DNA of 29,389 nt, from positions 1-29,389 of the forward strand of contig JAFLJV010000073.1 in assembly GCA_022712845.1 (NCBI GenBank), written 5' to 3'. This DNA is from Sulfurimonas sp. (GTDB taxonomy: Bacteria; Campylobacterota; Campylobacteria; Campylobacterales; Sulfurimonadaceae). The notes under the pieces are model-generated. The model was not told where the DNA came from, ran no database searches, and saw only the letters and a program-made list of their open reading frames with translations. Below are positions 1 through 8,309 of this stretch, in pieces. The first letter of the stretch is position 1; every line of letters starts with the position of its first letter. The translations under genes were made by a program, and so were the position numbers.

Positions 1-1
1 A

Positions 2-250
2 AGACTTCAATTATTACAAAATTTAAGAGATGAAGCACATAAATGTGCTATAAATTTTCATAAAAAAACAAAATTAAAACTTGACCAAGAGAGTCAACTT
101 TTAACTTTAAATGGAATATCTAAAGCAAAAATTATTAAATTATTAAACCACTTTGGAACATTTAAGAAAATAAAAGAGTTAGATATTAAAGAAATAAATT
201 CTGTTTTAAACATAAAAGATGCTCAAATTATAAAAAAGGTTTATAAATAA
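2..250 (+). CDS. uvrC: UvrABC excinuclease subunit C, C-terminal end (partial)
   Basis: This is the last 82 codons of a gene that begins before the window, ending in TAA at 248-250. UvrC makes the two incisions on either side of a DNA lesion during nucleotide excision repair. The start of the fragment reads [15 protein letters not shown], which matches the conserved end of the UvrC RNase H-like nuclease domain (family form LRDEAHRFAI.FHR). It is followed by a helix-hairpin-helix segment ([19 protein letters not shown]) that binds DNA in the family. No stop or frameshift is seen before the natural end. A run of eight T follows the stop, but no hairpin precedes it, so termination here is not evident. 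The assignment rests on motif recognition over a short fragment. Confidence 0.9.
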   Translation, partial: RLQLLQNLRDEAHKCAINFHKKTKLKLDQESQLLTLNGISKAKIIKLLNHFGTFKKIKELDIKEINSVLNIKDAQIIKKVYK

Positions 251-282
251 GTTTTTTTTCAATCTATTAATGATATATTTAG

Positions 283-315
283 TACAATTAATATCTCAAC
301 TTTAAACACATAAGG
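283..315 (+). promoter_or_regulatory. Probable promoter and RBS of the PAS/HPt/kinase/regulator operon
   Basis: A -10-like TACAAT lies at 283-288, and AAGG at 312-315 is a Shine-Dalgarno site six bases before the ATG at 322. No clear -35 box is visible, which is usual for sigma70 promoters in Campylobacterota. The gap to the upstream gene is 71 bases, so a separate transcription start is plausible. Confidence 0.45.
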
Positions 316-321
316 TTTTCT

Positions 322-735
322 ATGAACAATATTGTACCAACAGAGAAAGAATATATTTTTGATGATAAAGTAGCATTAAGTCAAACAGACTTAAAAGGAA
401 AGATTACATTTGTAAATAGAAAATTTTGTGAAATATCTGGTTATGAAGTACAAGAACTTCTTGATGGTGAACATAACATAATAAGACACCCTGATATGCC
501 AAATAGTGTATATGAAAAAATGTATAGAGCATTAAAGAGTGATAGAAGCTGGAGTGGCTTAATAAAAAATCTTAGAAAAGACAGTAGTTACTACTGGGTT
601 GACTTAGAGATTATACCTGTAAGAGATAAAGAAAAAAATATAACTGGGTATATATCAATAAGCAAGCCTGCTCCAAGAAAAAATATTGCAGATATTGAAA
701 AAACATATGAAAAACTACGAAATAGCACAAAATAA
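322..735 (+). CDS. Aer/CetB-like single PAS domain sensor protein
   Basis: The 137-residue protein is almost entirely one PAS domain. It has the signature of the Aer subfamily: G-KITFVNRKFCEISGY near residues 26-41, then NIIRHPDMP near 53-61 and a YYWVDLEIIPV strand near 90-100. Aer and the Campylobacter CetB PAS proteins bind FAD and report redox state, so a redox or energy-taxis input is likely, though cofactor binding cannot be proved from sequence. There is no transmembrane segment and no output domain, so it must act through a partner. It is the first gene of a tight operon; the next start is nine bases after its stop, following an AAGGGG ribosome-binding site. It probably supplies a cytoplasmic input to the HPt protein or hybrid kinase that follow. 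Confidence 0.85.
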   Translation: MNNIVPTEKEYIFDDKVALSQTDLKGKITFVNRKFCEISGYEVQELLDGEHNIIRHPDMPNSVYEKMYRALKSDRSWSGLIKNLRKDSSYYWVDLEIIPVRDKEKNITGYISISKPAPRKNIADIEKTYEKLRNSTK

Positions 736-744
736 GGGGTTTAT

Positions 745-2322
745 ATGCTAATTTATAACTATAAAAAAGAGTTTTTAGGGATTGATGAAGTAGATTTAGA
801 AGTTTTAGGTCTTTCTGATTTAGCAGATCTTCGCGCAGAAGCGGCAGATTTTGCAGACTTATTTGTAAAAACACCTGGTTTTATACATAATTTCAAACAT
901 GTTCATTGGATTGACTACATCACCTGTAATGATATTGGTGTTGAATCAAAAGCTATCATTAGTGTAAAAGGTAAAACATATTCAACAATTTTAGATATTA
1001 AACCTGTATATCTTGTTGATAATCCATCTAAAGCGGCATTTATTGTAAATTTAACTAAAGTTAGAGCTTTAAGTGCATCTCAATGTGAAAAAATTGCTTC
1101 TGATATTCTTGAAAAACCAGCACCACAAACTACTTCAGGTTCTAGTAAATTGTTTACAACACCAGGTTCAATAATTCATAGCAAAGAAGATGCTCACCTT
1201 CAAGAAGATATTGGTGAAATTGCTTATGACCCTTATGCAGCATCAGATGCAAATATCAGCTCTCATGTAATAGAAGATATTTATGAAAGTACCCCTGCAA
1301 TAAATGAAACTAAAGTAAGTTCTGAGGCATCTATAGATATTGATTTAGAAGATGACACCAATGTGTCAGACATAACTACTGAGACATCTTATGAAGAACC
1401 TAAACATCAAGAAGAAATTACTCAAGTTAAAGAAGTTTTTGAACCTGAAGAAAAAGAAGATGATGAGATAGAGGGTAACGCTGCTTTTGCTGATTATATT
1501 TATGATCCACATTTAGCTTCTGATGAGTTAGGTCTTCCTATTGACTTAGTTGAAGAATTCATACAAGATTTTATTTCTCAAGCAAAAAGTTTTAAAGATG
1601 ATTTATATGAATATATAAAAACCAATAATATAAGTAGTTTAAAAATACAATCTCATAAACTCAAAGGTGTAGCAGCAAACTTAAGAGTTGAAGATGCCTT
1701 AGATGCTCTAACTATAATTAACTCTTCTGATAATGTAGATGAAATTATAATAAATCTAAATAGATTTTATAAAGTAATCACTAAATTATTAAATAAAAAT
1801 AATAGAGCCATTGGTACTGTTGTTAATAATGAAGATGATGATGATTTCATCTTATCACTTAAAGATGATGATATAAAAACTATTAAAACTAATACTTCTA
1901 CGGATGATGAAACACTAAAAACCACTACCAATGAAACCCAAGAGGGTAAGAAGAGTGAAGCTGATACTCAAAAAGTTATAGAAGATGAAATAATAAGAAC
2001 TAATACAACTCAAGATTATGATAAAGAATCAATTGCAAATGATATGGGCTTGGATATAACTAGCTTCAATGAATTATTTAATGAATACATAAGTGAAAGT
2101 AAAAAATTAGTAAATTCAATTGTTAGTGCTTATAAAAATGATGATTTAGATAAATGTAAAAATATAGCTATACAAATAAAAAGTATGAGTGATAACATGA
2201 GAATACATAAATTTGATAATGAACTTAACACAATAATAGACTCAACAGATGTTAATGAGTTGGCTGAATTATTAGATAATATAATGTCAAAATTAAATCA
2301 ATTTTCTAATTCTGAGAGTTAG
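745..2322 (+). CDS. HPt-domain phosphotransfer protein with a second, degenerate HPt module
   Basis: This 525-residue soluble protein has three parts. Residues 1 to about 115 form a compact domain, possibly PAS-like (FIHNFKHVHWIDYITC region), with low confidence. Residues 115-255 are a low-complexity acidic linker. A histidine phosphotransfer domain spans about 260-355, with the phospho-acceptor motif SHKLKGVAANLR and its histidine at residue 304. Residues 355-435 are a second acidic linker. Residues 436-525 look like another HPt four-helix bundle (AIQIKSMSDNMRI), but Ile476 stands where the histidine should be, so this copy cannot carry phosphate. The protein lies between a PAS sensor and a hybrid kinase with four bases between it and the kinase, so it is probably the HPt step of that phosphorelay. 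Its cognate output is unknown. Confidence 0.75.
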   Translation: MLIYNYKKEFLGIDEVDLEVLGLSDLADLRAEAADFADLFVKTPGFIHNFKHVHWIDYITCNDIGVESKAIISVKGKTYSTILDIKPVYLVDNPSKAAFIVNLTKVRALSASQCEKIASDILEKPAPQTTSGSSKLFTTPGSIIHSKEDAHLQEDIGEIAYDPYAASDANISSHVIEDIYESTPAINETKVSSEASIDIDLEDDTNVSDITTETSYEEPKHQEEITQVKEVFEPEEKEDDEIEGNAAFADYIYDPHLASDELGLPIDLVEEFIQDFISQAKSFKDDLYEYIKTNNISSLKIQSHKLKGVAANLRVEDALDALTIINSSDNVDEIIINLNRFYKVITKLLNKNNRAIGTVVNNEDDDDFILSLKDDDIKTIKTNTSTDDETLKTTTNETQEGKKSEADTQKVIEDEIIRTNTTQDYDKESIANDMGLDITSFNELFNEYISESKKLVNSIVSAYKNDDLDKCKNIAIQIKSMSDNMRIHKFDNELNTIIDSTDVNELAELLDNIMSKLNQFSNSES

Positions 2323-2325
2323 CGG

Positions 2326-5300
2326 ATGCAGCTTGGATTAAAAAATAGACTAAAAGTAATTAGTCTTCTCCCTATAATTGTACTATTTTCTATAACAAGT
2401 TATTATGTTTATAACTCATTTATACAATATAAGCAAACTCAACAATTGCAAAATATACTAGATCAAAATAATTATCTAAATGAAATTACTGGTAATTTAG
2501 CTCGTGAAAGTGGAATTAGTGCTATTTATATTGGTAGTATAAAAGAAAATATAAAAAAATCTCTTAATGAACAAAGAAAAATTGTAGATAAAAAGATTTC
2601 CAATTATATAAAATATTCAGAAGATATAAAAAAATCACATACACATTCAGAAAATAAAAATGAAACCCCATGCGTAACATGTGATAATATTAAAAGTGTA
2701 TCTTTAGCTGTTGAAAAAATAAACTCTGTAAGATTACTAGTTGATAAAAATAAAATAAAATTTAATGAAATGTTTATTGATTCATATAGTTCTATACAAC
2801 AAAAACTTATGAAACAGATTGAGCAAATTGCTGATAGTCATTCAGATAAAGAGATAAATGAACTATATAATTTATACATAGATATGGTAAAAGCCAAAGA
2901 GTTTTCAGGTATCGAAAGAGGATATATATCATATATTATTTCAAGCTCAACTAAATTAAAAGAGGCAGAATTAAATAATTGGCTATCTATAATTGGTAAG
3001 GCAGATTCATTAAATTATGAAAAAGTAACAAATAAAGATATAGTTGATAAACTTCATGATTTATTTACAAATCAACATAGCATAAGACTAATAAAAAATA
3101 TAAACTCAAAAAGAACAGAGTTAATTACAACTTCTAAACAAGGAAAATATACCATCTCTTCTGCTGATTGGTTTACAATTCAATCAAAAAAAATTAAAAT
3201 TATTTCTGATGCAGAAATATTATTATCATCTGCAATGAATGAGAGAGCTTTAACTGTTCAATCAGAATCTCTTCAAGTTCTTATCATAACATCAGCGATT
3301 TGGATAATTGCTATAATACTTGGTATTCTTGGTTATTTACTCTCTTATGAGATTTCAAATAATGTTAAACACCTTGAAAATGTTCTTAAGAAAGTTGCAA
3401 GTGATGAAGGTTCAGGAAAGAAAATAAATCTTCATACTTCAGATGGAACAGATAAAGCATATGAACTTTTAGAAGATATAATTGAACAAACAAGAAAAGA
3501 TAAAGTATCTGCCCAAGAAGCAAGTGAAGCAAAATCGATGTTTTTAGCCAATATGTCACATGAAATTCGTACTCCACTAAATGGTATTGTTGGTTTTACG
3601 GAACTTTTGAAAGATTCTAAACTTGAAGAAGAGCAACGTGAATTTGTTGATATTATTGAAAAAAGTTCTGAAAATCTTCTTGAAATTATCAATAATATTC
3701 TTGATCTTTCTAAAATTGAAAGCAACAAGCTTGAAATTGAAAATATTGCTTTTAACCCTATTACTGAATTTGAAAGTGCTGTAGAAGTTTATGCTGTAAG
3801 GGCAAGTGAAAAACATATCAATCTTGGTTGTTTTATTGATCCTACATTAGAATTTCCTCTAAAAGGTGATCCTACAAAAATAAAAGAGATAATTATTAAC
3901 CTTCTATCAAATGCTGTTAAATTTACTAGTAATGCAGGTTCAATTAATATAAATATCAGAAAAATTCCTAGTGACAAAGTTGGACAAACAACAATAAAAT
4001 TCGAGATACAAGATACTGGAATTGGTGTTACAAGTGAGCAAAAATCTAAAATATTTGATGCATTCTCTCAAGCAGATACGTCTATCACTCGTAAATATGG
4101 TGGTACTGGATTAGGGCTTACAATCTCAAGCAATTTTATAGAAATCATGGGAGGAAAACTTGATTTAGATAGTGAACTAGGAGAGGGTACAACTTTCTTT
4201 TTTACACTTGAATTTGAAGATGTAGATACATTAAACGAAAGTTCACAAGGTCAATTTAGCAATCTAAATGTATTAATCATGAGTGATTCTTTAAAAACTA
4301 AAAAACAAGACAACTACTTAAGAGAATATCTTGATTTTTATGGTATCAAACATACAACTTTTTACAATATAAGTGAGCTTTTAACTCTTCAAAAAAATAC
4401 TCAGTTAAGTATTATAATTGTTGATTTTACTTATGTAGATGAGGATACATTGTCTGAGATTGTAAAACTTCCTCAAGAACTTATACTTTTAACAAAATCA
4501 AATATGATGAAAAATATAGATTCTTTAGGTTTAAATATATTTAAAACACTATATGAACCTTTACACTCAAGTAAATTAAAATCTGTATTTAAAAATTATA
4601 TTGCTACAAATAAGACAATAGAGATAACTAAAAAATCATCTATTAAAAAGTTTGATTCTACTACATCTAAATTTGCAGCAAATGTCTTAATTGCTGAGGA
4701 CAATATAATAAATCAAAAATTAATACAAAGAACTTTAGAAGACTTAGGTTTAAATGTATCCATAGCCAATAATGGTCTTGAAGCATTCCAAAAAAGAAAA
4801 GATGAAAATTTTGATTTGATATTTATGGATATTCAAATGCCTATTTTAGATGGTGTTGAAGCAACAGGAGAAATTTTAGAGTATGAAGCAGATTACAATA
4901 AAAAGCATATTCCGATTATAGCTTTAACAGCAAATGCCCTAAAAGGTGATAGAGAAAGATTTTTAGATGCTGGGCTTGATGAGTACACTACAAAACCTCT
5001 TATCCGTTTAGAAATAGTATCTATCTTAAACCAATTTTTATCAGATTATATTATTACTTCTTCTCCTTTAGAATCTATAGATGAACAAACAAAAGAGAAT
5101 ATAGAAGATGAAAAATTACCTCAAAAAATAAAATCGAATTATAAAGCAGATATATTAATTGCCAAAAAAAGTACTTTTGAAATAAAATTATATACAAAAA
5201 TTATTGATAATATAGAAGATTTAACTTACGAAGTTACTTCTTCTTTAGAAAATTTTGAAGAACTAATCTTAAATAATTCATATAAGGTTGTACTATTTGA

Positions 5301-5505
5301 TAAAGAGTATGATGGTATAAATATAGAACAAATCACATCTGCTATTAAACAGTACTCTACTATAAGTAATTTAAACTCATATATTGTGCTTATTGATGAT
5401 TCTATAAAAAAAGATGCTTCAAAACATTTAAAATATGTAGATAAAATTATTAAAAATGCTGTAAATAAAGAGCTACTTGAATCTTTATTTACTAAACATA
5501 CTTAA
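2326..5505 (+). CDS. NIT-sensor hybrid histidine kinase with one canonical and two degenerate receivers
   Basis: This is a 1059-residue membrane sensor kinase. A transmembrane helix at about 12-31 and another at 318-343 enclose a periplasmic domain that starts like a NIT domain (ARESGISAIYIGS, then NEQRKIVDKKI); NIT domains are linked to nitrate/nitrite sensing. A HAMP-like linker follows. The HisKA domain has MSHEIRTPLNGIVGF with the phospho-acceptor His412. The ATPase domain shows the N box (NLLSNAVKFT), DTGIGV, FDAFSQAD and GGTGLGL. After it come a degenerate receiver (about 643-760), a canonical receiver (about 785-905: ED acidic pair, phospho-Asp835 in MDIQMP, ALTAN, Lys in TTKPL) and another degenerate receiver (about 945-1059). 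The two degenerate ones lack the N-terminal acidic pair. The order kinase, receiver, HPt protein, stand-alone receiver suggests a multistep relay. The ligand is inferred from the family only. Confidence 0.88.
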   Translation: MQLGLKNRLKVISLLPIIVLFSITSYYVYNSFIQYKQTQQLQNILDQNNYLNEITGNLARESGISAIYIGSIKENIKKSLNEQRKIVDKKISNYIKYSEDIKKSHTHSENKNETPCVTCDNIKSVSLAVEKINSVRLLVDKNKIKFNEMFIDSYSSIQQKLMKQIEQIADSHSDKEINELYNLYIDMVKAKEFSGIERGYISYIISSSTKLKEAELNNWLSIIGKADSLNYEKVTNKDIVDKLHDLFTNQHSIRLIKNINSKRTELITTSKQGKYTISSADWFTIQSKKIKIISDAEILLSSAMNERALTVQSESLQVLIITSAIWIIAIILGILGYLLSYEISNNVKHLENVLKKVASDEGSGKKINLHTSDGTDKAYELLEDIIEQTRKDKVSAQEASEAKSMFLANMSHEIRTPLNGIVGFTELLKDSKLEEEQREFVDIIEKSSENLLEIINNILDLSKIESNKLEIENIAFNPITEFESAVEVYAVRASEKHINLGCFIDPTLEFPLKGDPTKIKEIIINLLSNAVKFTSNAGSININIRKIPSDKVGQTTIKFEIQDTGIGVTSEQKSKIFDAFSQADTSITRKYGGTGLGLTISSNFIEIMGGKLDLDSELGEGTTFFFTLEFEDVDTLNESSQGQFSNLNVLIMSDSLKTKKQDNYLREYLDFYGIKHTTFYNISELLTLQKNTQLSIIIVDFTYVDEDTLSEIVKLPQELILLTKSNMMKNIDSLGLNIFKTLYEPLHSSKLKSVFKNYIATNKTIEITKKSSIKKFDSTTSKFAANVLIAEDNIINQKLIQRTLEDLGLNVSIANNGLEAFQKRKDENFDLIFMDIQMPILDGVEATGEILEYEADYNKKHIPIIALTANALKGDRERFLDAGLDEYTTKPLIRLEIVSILNQFLSDYIITSSPLESIDEQTKENIEDEKLPQKIKSNYKADILIAKKSTFEIKLYTKIIDNIEDLTYEVTSSLENFEELILNNSYKVVLFDKEYDGINIEQITSAIKQYSTISNLNSYIVLIDDSIKKDASKHLKYVDKIIKNAVNKELLESLFTKHT

Positions 5506-5517
5506 AAAGGATAACTT

Positions 5518-5892
5518 TTGTCAAAAGAACTAGTAATTTTAGCAGTAGATGATGATATGATAAATTTAAAATTATTAAAATCTATGCTAATGAAAAACTC
5601 AGATGTAAAAGAAGTAATTGAAGCAAAAAATGGAGCAGATGCTATAGGATGTATTAGGTCTAGGAAAGATATAGATTTAATCCTATTAGATATTATAATG
5701 CCTATTATGAACGGCTTAGAGATGCTAAAAGTGGTTAGAGCAGATGAAAATATAGAACAAATGCCGATCATCATTTTAACAACTGATGAAACAAAGAAGA
5801 CAGAGGCTTTAGAACTTGGTGCTAATGACTTTTTAATGAAGCCTATTAGAAATAATGATTTAGTAGAAAAAATAAATGCTACTACACTTTAA
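5518..5892 (+). CDS. CheY-like single-domain response regulator
   Basis: The protein is one receiver domain of 124 residues and nothing else. It carries the acidic pair in AVDDD, the phospho-acceptor Asp58 in LLDIIMP, the Thr in LTTDE and the Lys in LMKPI, so it should be phosphorylated normally. The start is a TTG at 5518: AAAAAGG at 5504-5510 is a good ribosome-binding site seven bases upstream, and TTG puts the first beta strand (ELVILAVDDD) where CheY-type proteins have it. It is the last gene of the PAS/HPt/kinase operon, 12 bases after the kinase stop, and is probably the terminal phosphate acceptor. Without an output domain it should act by binding a partner protein. Its stop codon overlaps the stop of lon on the other strand by four bases. 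Confidence 0.88.
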   Translation: MSKELVILAVDDDMINLKLLKSMLMKNSDVKEVIEAKNGADAIGCIRSRKDIDLILLDIIMPIMNGLEMLKVVRADENIEQMPIIILTTDETKKTEALELGANDFLMKPIRNNDLVEKINATTL

Positions 5893-8309
5893 ATCAAAAT
5901 TTCTTTTAAAACCTCTTCTACTCTGCTAACACCTAATATTTCTAAAGAGTCTCTAACTTCTTTAGGAATATCTTCTAAATCTCTTTCATAATTTTTTGAT
6001 GGTATTAAAACTTTAACCATTCCAGCTTTATGTGCAGCAATTAATTTCTCTTTGAGTCCACCAATTGGTAAAACATCACCATTTAAAGAAACTTCTCCTG
6101 TCATCGCTATTTCTGAACGAATTTTTCTAGAACTTAAAATAGAAGAAATTACACTAACCATAGCAATACCAGCACTTGGTCCATCTTTTGGTGTTGCTCC
6201 ATCAGGAACATGTATATGTAAATCATAACGCTTATAAACTTCACTAGAATTTACTTTTAATTTTTCCTCTTTTTCTTTACCTGTTAATGGAATATTATCA
6301 ATCTCAATCTCTAATTTTTTAGTATCAATTAAAGTTTTTACTACACTAAATGCTATTCTTGCTGATTCTTTCATCACATCACCAAGGCTTCCAGTTAATT
6401 GCATAATGCCTTTACCATTGATACGGATACTCTCTATTTTTAAAACATCTCCACCAACAGCAGTCCAAGCTAATCCATTTACTACACCAACTATTGGAAT
6501 TTTTGTAGTTTTTTCTATCTCAAATACAGTTTTATCAAAATATTTTTTAAGATTTTTAAGAGTTATTGATATTTTTATTATTTCTGGATTTTCTAATATT
6601 TCTCTTGCTATTTTTCTTGACATATTTGCAAGACGACGACGAAGGTTTCTAACACCTGCTTCACGCGTATAGCTATGTATTAGCTCTTTTAATGCAGATT
6701 GAGAAATACTAACTTCTGATTTTTTAAGTCCATGTTTTTTAAGCTCTTGAGGAATTAGATATCTCTTAGCTATCTCAAATTTTTCTTGAGGAGTATATGA
6801 ACTTAGTGTTATAAACTCCATTCTATCACGAAGTGGTGCAGGAATTCTACCAACATCATTTGCTGTAGCTATAAAAATTACTCTTGTTAAGTCAATGTTA
6901 AAATTTAAATAATAATCACGAAACTCTTTATTTTGTTCAGGATCAAGTATCTCTAAAAGAGCAGCTGTTGGATCACCTCTCCCAGATTTTGCAACTTTAT
7001 CAATCTCATCTAAAACTATAACAGGGTTCATCTTTTTAGCGTCAATAAGCCCTTGAGTAATTCTTCCTGGCATTGCTCCAACATAAGTTCTTCTATGTCC
7101 GCGAAGTTCATTTACATCTTCTAATCCACCAAGAGCAATTCTTACAAGTGGACGATTTAGTGCCTGGGCAATTGAGTTTGCAAGTGATGTTTTACCAACA
7201 CCTGGAGGTCCTGAAAAACAAAGAATTGCACCTGTTGCATCTTTACTTTTTATGCCCCTTAATTCCATTAACTCTTTAACAGCAAAAAACTCTGCTATTC
7301 TTTCTTTTGGCTTTTCTAATGAATAATGATCTTTATCTAATTGATCTTCAACATCACTAATTTTTAAAGCTCTTTTACTAACTTCGCCAAAAGGGATCTC
7401 TAAAACCCAATCAAGATATGTTTGAGTCATTGAAGCATCTGAAGAGTCAGGGTGCATACGAGAAAATCTTTCTATTTGTTTACCTATCTCTTTATAAGCA
7501 TCTTCATTCATCTTATCTTTTTTTGCTTCAAGTTTATCTTTATACTCTTGAATCTCTTCATCCCTTGAAGTGTCTGAGCCTAACTCTTTTTGAATCTGTT
7601 TTAATTGTTCTTTTAAAAAGTATTCTTTATTTACTTTTTCTATATGTGTATGAACTTTTGAGCGTATCTCTTTTTGTAACTTATTTGCTTCAATTTCATC
7701 TATAAGATACTCTATTAAATCTAAAAATCTTTTCTCTGTATCTGATTCTACAAATAGATTATAAGCTTGCTCTTTTTTTAGTTTAACACTACTACAAATC
7801 AAGTCAATTATGCGGTTGTTATCATGATTTTCTTCTATAGTTCTAAGTAAATCTGGAGGAAAATAATTACTTACACTTGAGAGTGTTCTCACTTTTTCAC
7901 GAACTATCTCTAAAATAGCATCTATTTTTAATGAATTTACATTTGTAGCATCTATAATATCAACTTTTGCAACAAGTGGGTTTTCACTAACTTTTCCAAA
8001 TGTTTTTGCACGAGCCAAACCTTGAAAAAGAACTTTAACTCTACCATCAGGTAGTGCTACTTTTCTCATAATAGAGCCAACTACACCCGTGTCATAAAGT
8101 GATTCAAATACACGTTCACCCTCTTTTGATGGCTTAGTGGAGCAAACTATTACTAAAGAACTCTCTTCAATAGCTCTAGTGGCAGCTAATATATTACTCT
8201 CATCACTTAAAAAAAGCGGAGATATCATAAAAGGATATAAAAATAACTCATCCTCTGCTATTACAGGTATGTTTGCTGGAAATTCACCATAATCACTTAG
8301 TTTCATCAT
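5889..8309 (-). CDS. lon: ATP-dependent protease Lon
   Basis: Lon is a cytoplasmic AAA+ serine protease that degrades misfolded and regulatory proteins. The 806-residue length is normal for the family. In order there are an N-terminal substrate-binding LON domain (about 1-200), a coiled middle part, an AAA+ domain with Walker A GPPGVGKTS and Walker B VIVLDEIDK, and a C-terminal protease domain with the catalytic Ser in DGPSAGIAM and the catalytic Lys in GGLKEKLIAAHKAG. All key residues are present. The gene is translationally coupled to bamD, whose end it overlaps by 17 bases. Two ATGs stand in a row at the start; the GGGGAG ribosome-binding site touches the first, so the second (8306) may be the true one. 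No heat-shock operator is apparent because the promoter must lie before bamD. Confidence 0.97.
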   Translation of the reverse strand: MMKLSDYGEFPANIPVIAEDELFLYPFMISPLFLSDESNILAATRAIEESSLVIVCSTKPSKEGERVFESLYDTGVVGSIMRKVALPDGRVKVLFQGLARAKTFGKVSENPLVAKVDIIDATNVNSLKIDAILEIVREKVRTLSSVSNYFPPDLLRTIEENHDNNRIIDLICSSVKLKKEQAYNLFVESDTEKRFLDLIEYLIDEIEANKLQKEIRSKVHTHIEKVNKEYFLKEQLKQIQKELGSDTSRDEEIQEYKDKLEAKKDKMNEDAYKEIGKQIERFSRMHPDSSDASMTQTYLDWVLEIPFGEVSKRALKISDVEDQLDKDHYSLEKPKERIAEFFAVKELMELRGIKSKDATGAILCFSGPPGVGKTSLANSIAQALNRPLVRIALGGLEDVNELRGHRRTYVGAMPGRITQGLIDAKKMNPVIVLDEIDKVAKSGRGDPTAALLEILDPEQNKEFRDYYLNFNIDLTRVIFIATANDVGRIPAPLRDRMEFITLSSYTPQEKFEIAKRYLIPQELKKHGLKKSEVSISQSALKELIHSYTREAGVRNLRRRLANMSRKIAREILENPEIIKISITLKNLKKYFDKTVFEIEKTTKIPIVGVVNGLAWTAVGGDVLKIESIRINGKGIMQLTGSLGDVMKESARIAFSVVKTLIDTKKLEIEIDNIPLTGKEKEEKLKVNSSEVYKRYDLHIHVPDGATPKDGPSAGIAMVSVISSILSSRKIRSEIAMTGEVSLNGDVLPIGGLKEKLIAAHKAGMVKVLIPSKNYERDLEDIPKEVRDSLEILGVSRVEEVLKEILI

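Noticed and set aside
251..260. Terminator after uvrC
   Set aside because: There is a T-run but no GC-rich or stable stem before it.
3386..3977. Minus-strand open frames inside the hybrid kinase
   Set aside because: They are antisense to a clear coding sequence with conserved domains, lack ribosome-binding sites, and have biased low-complexity composition.
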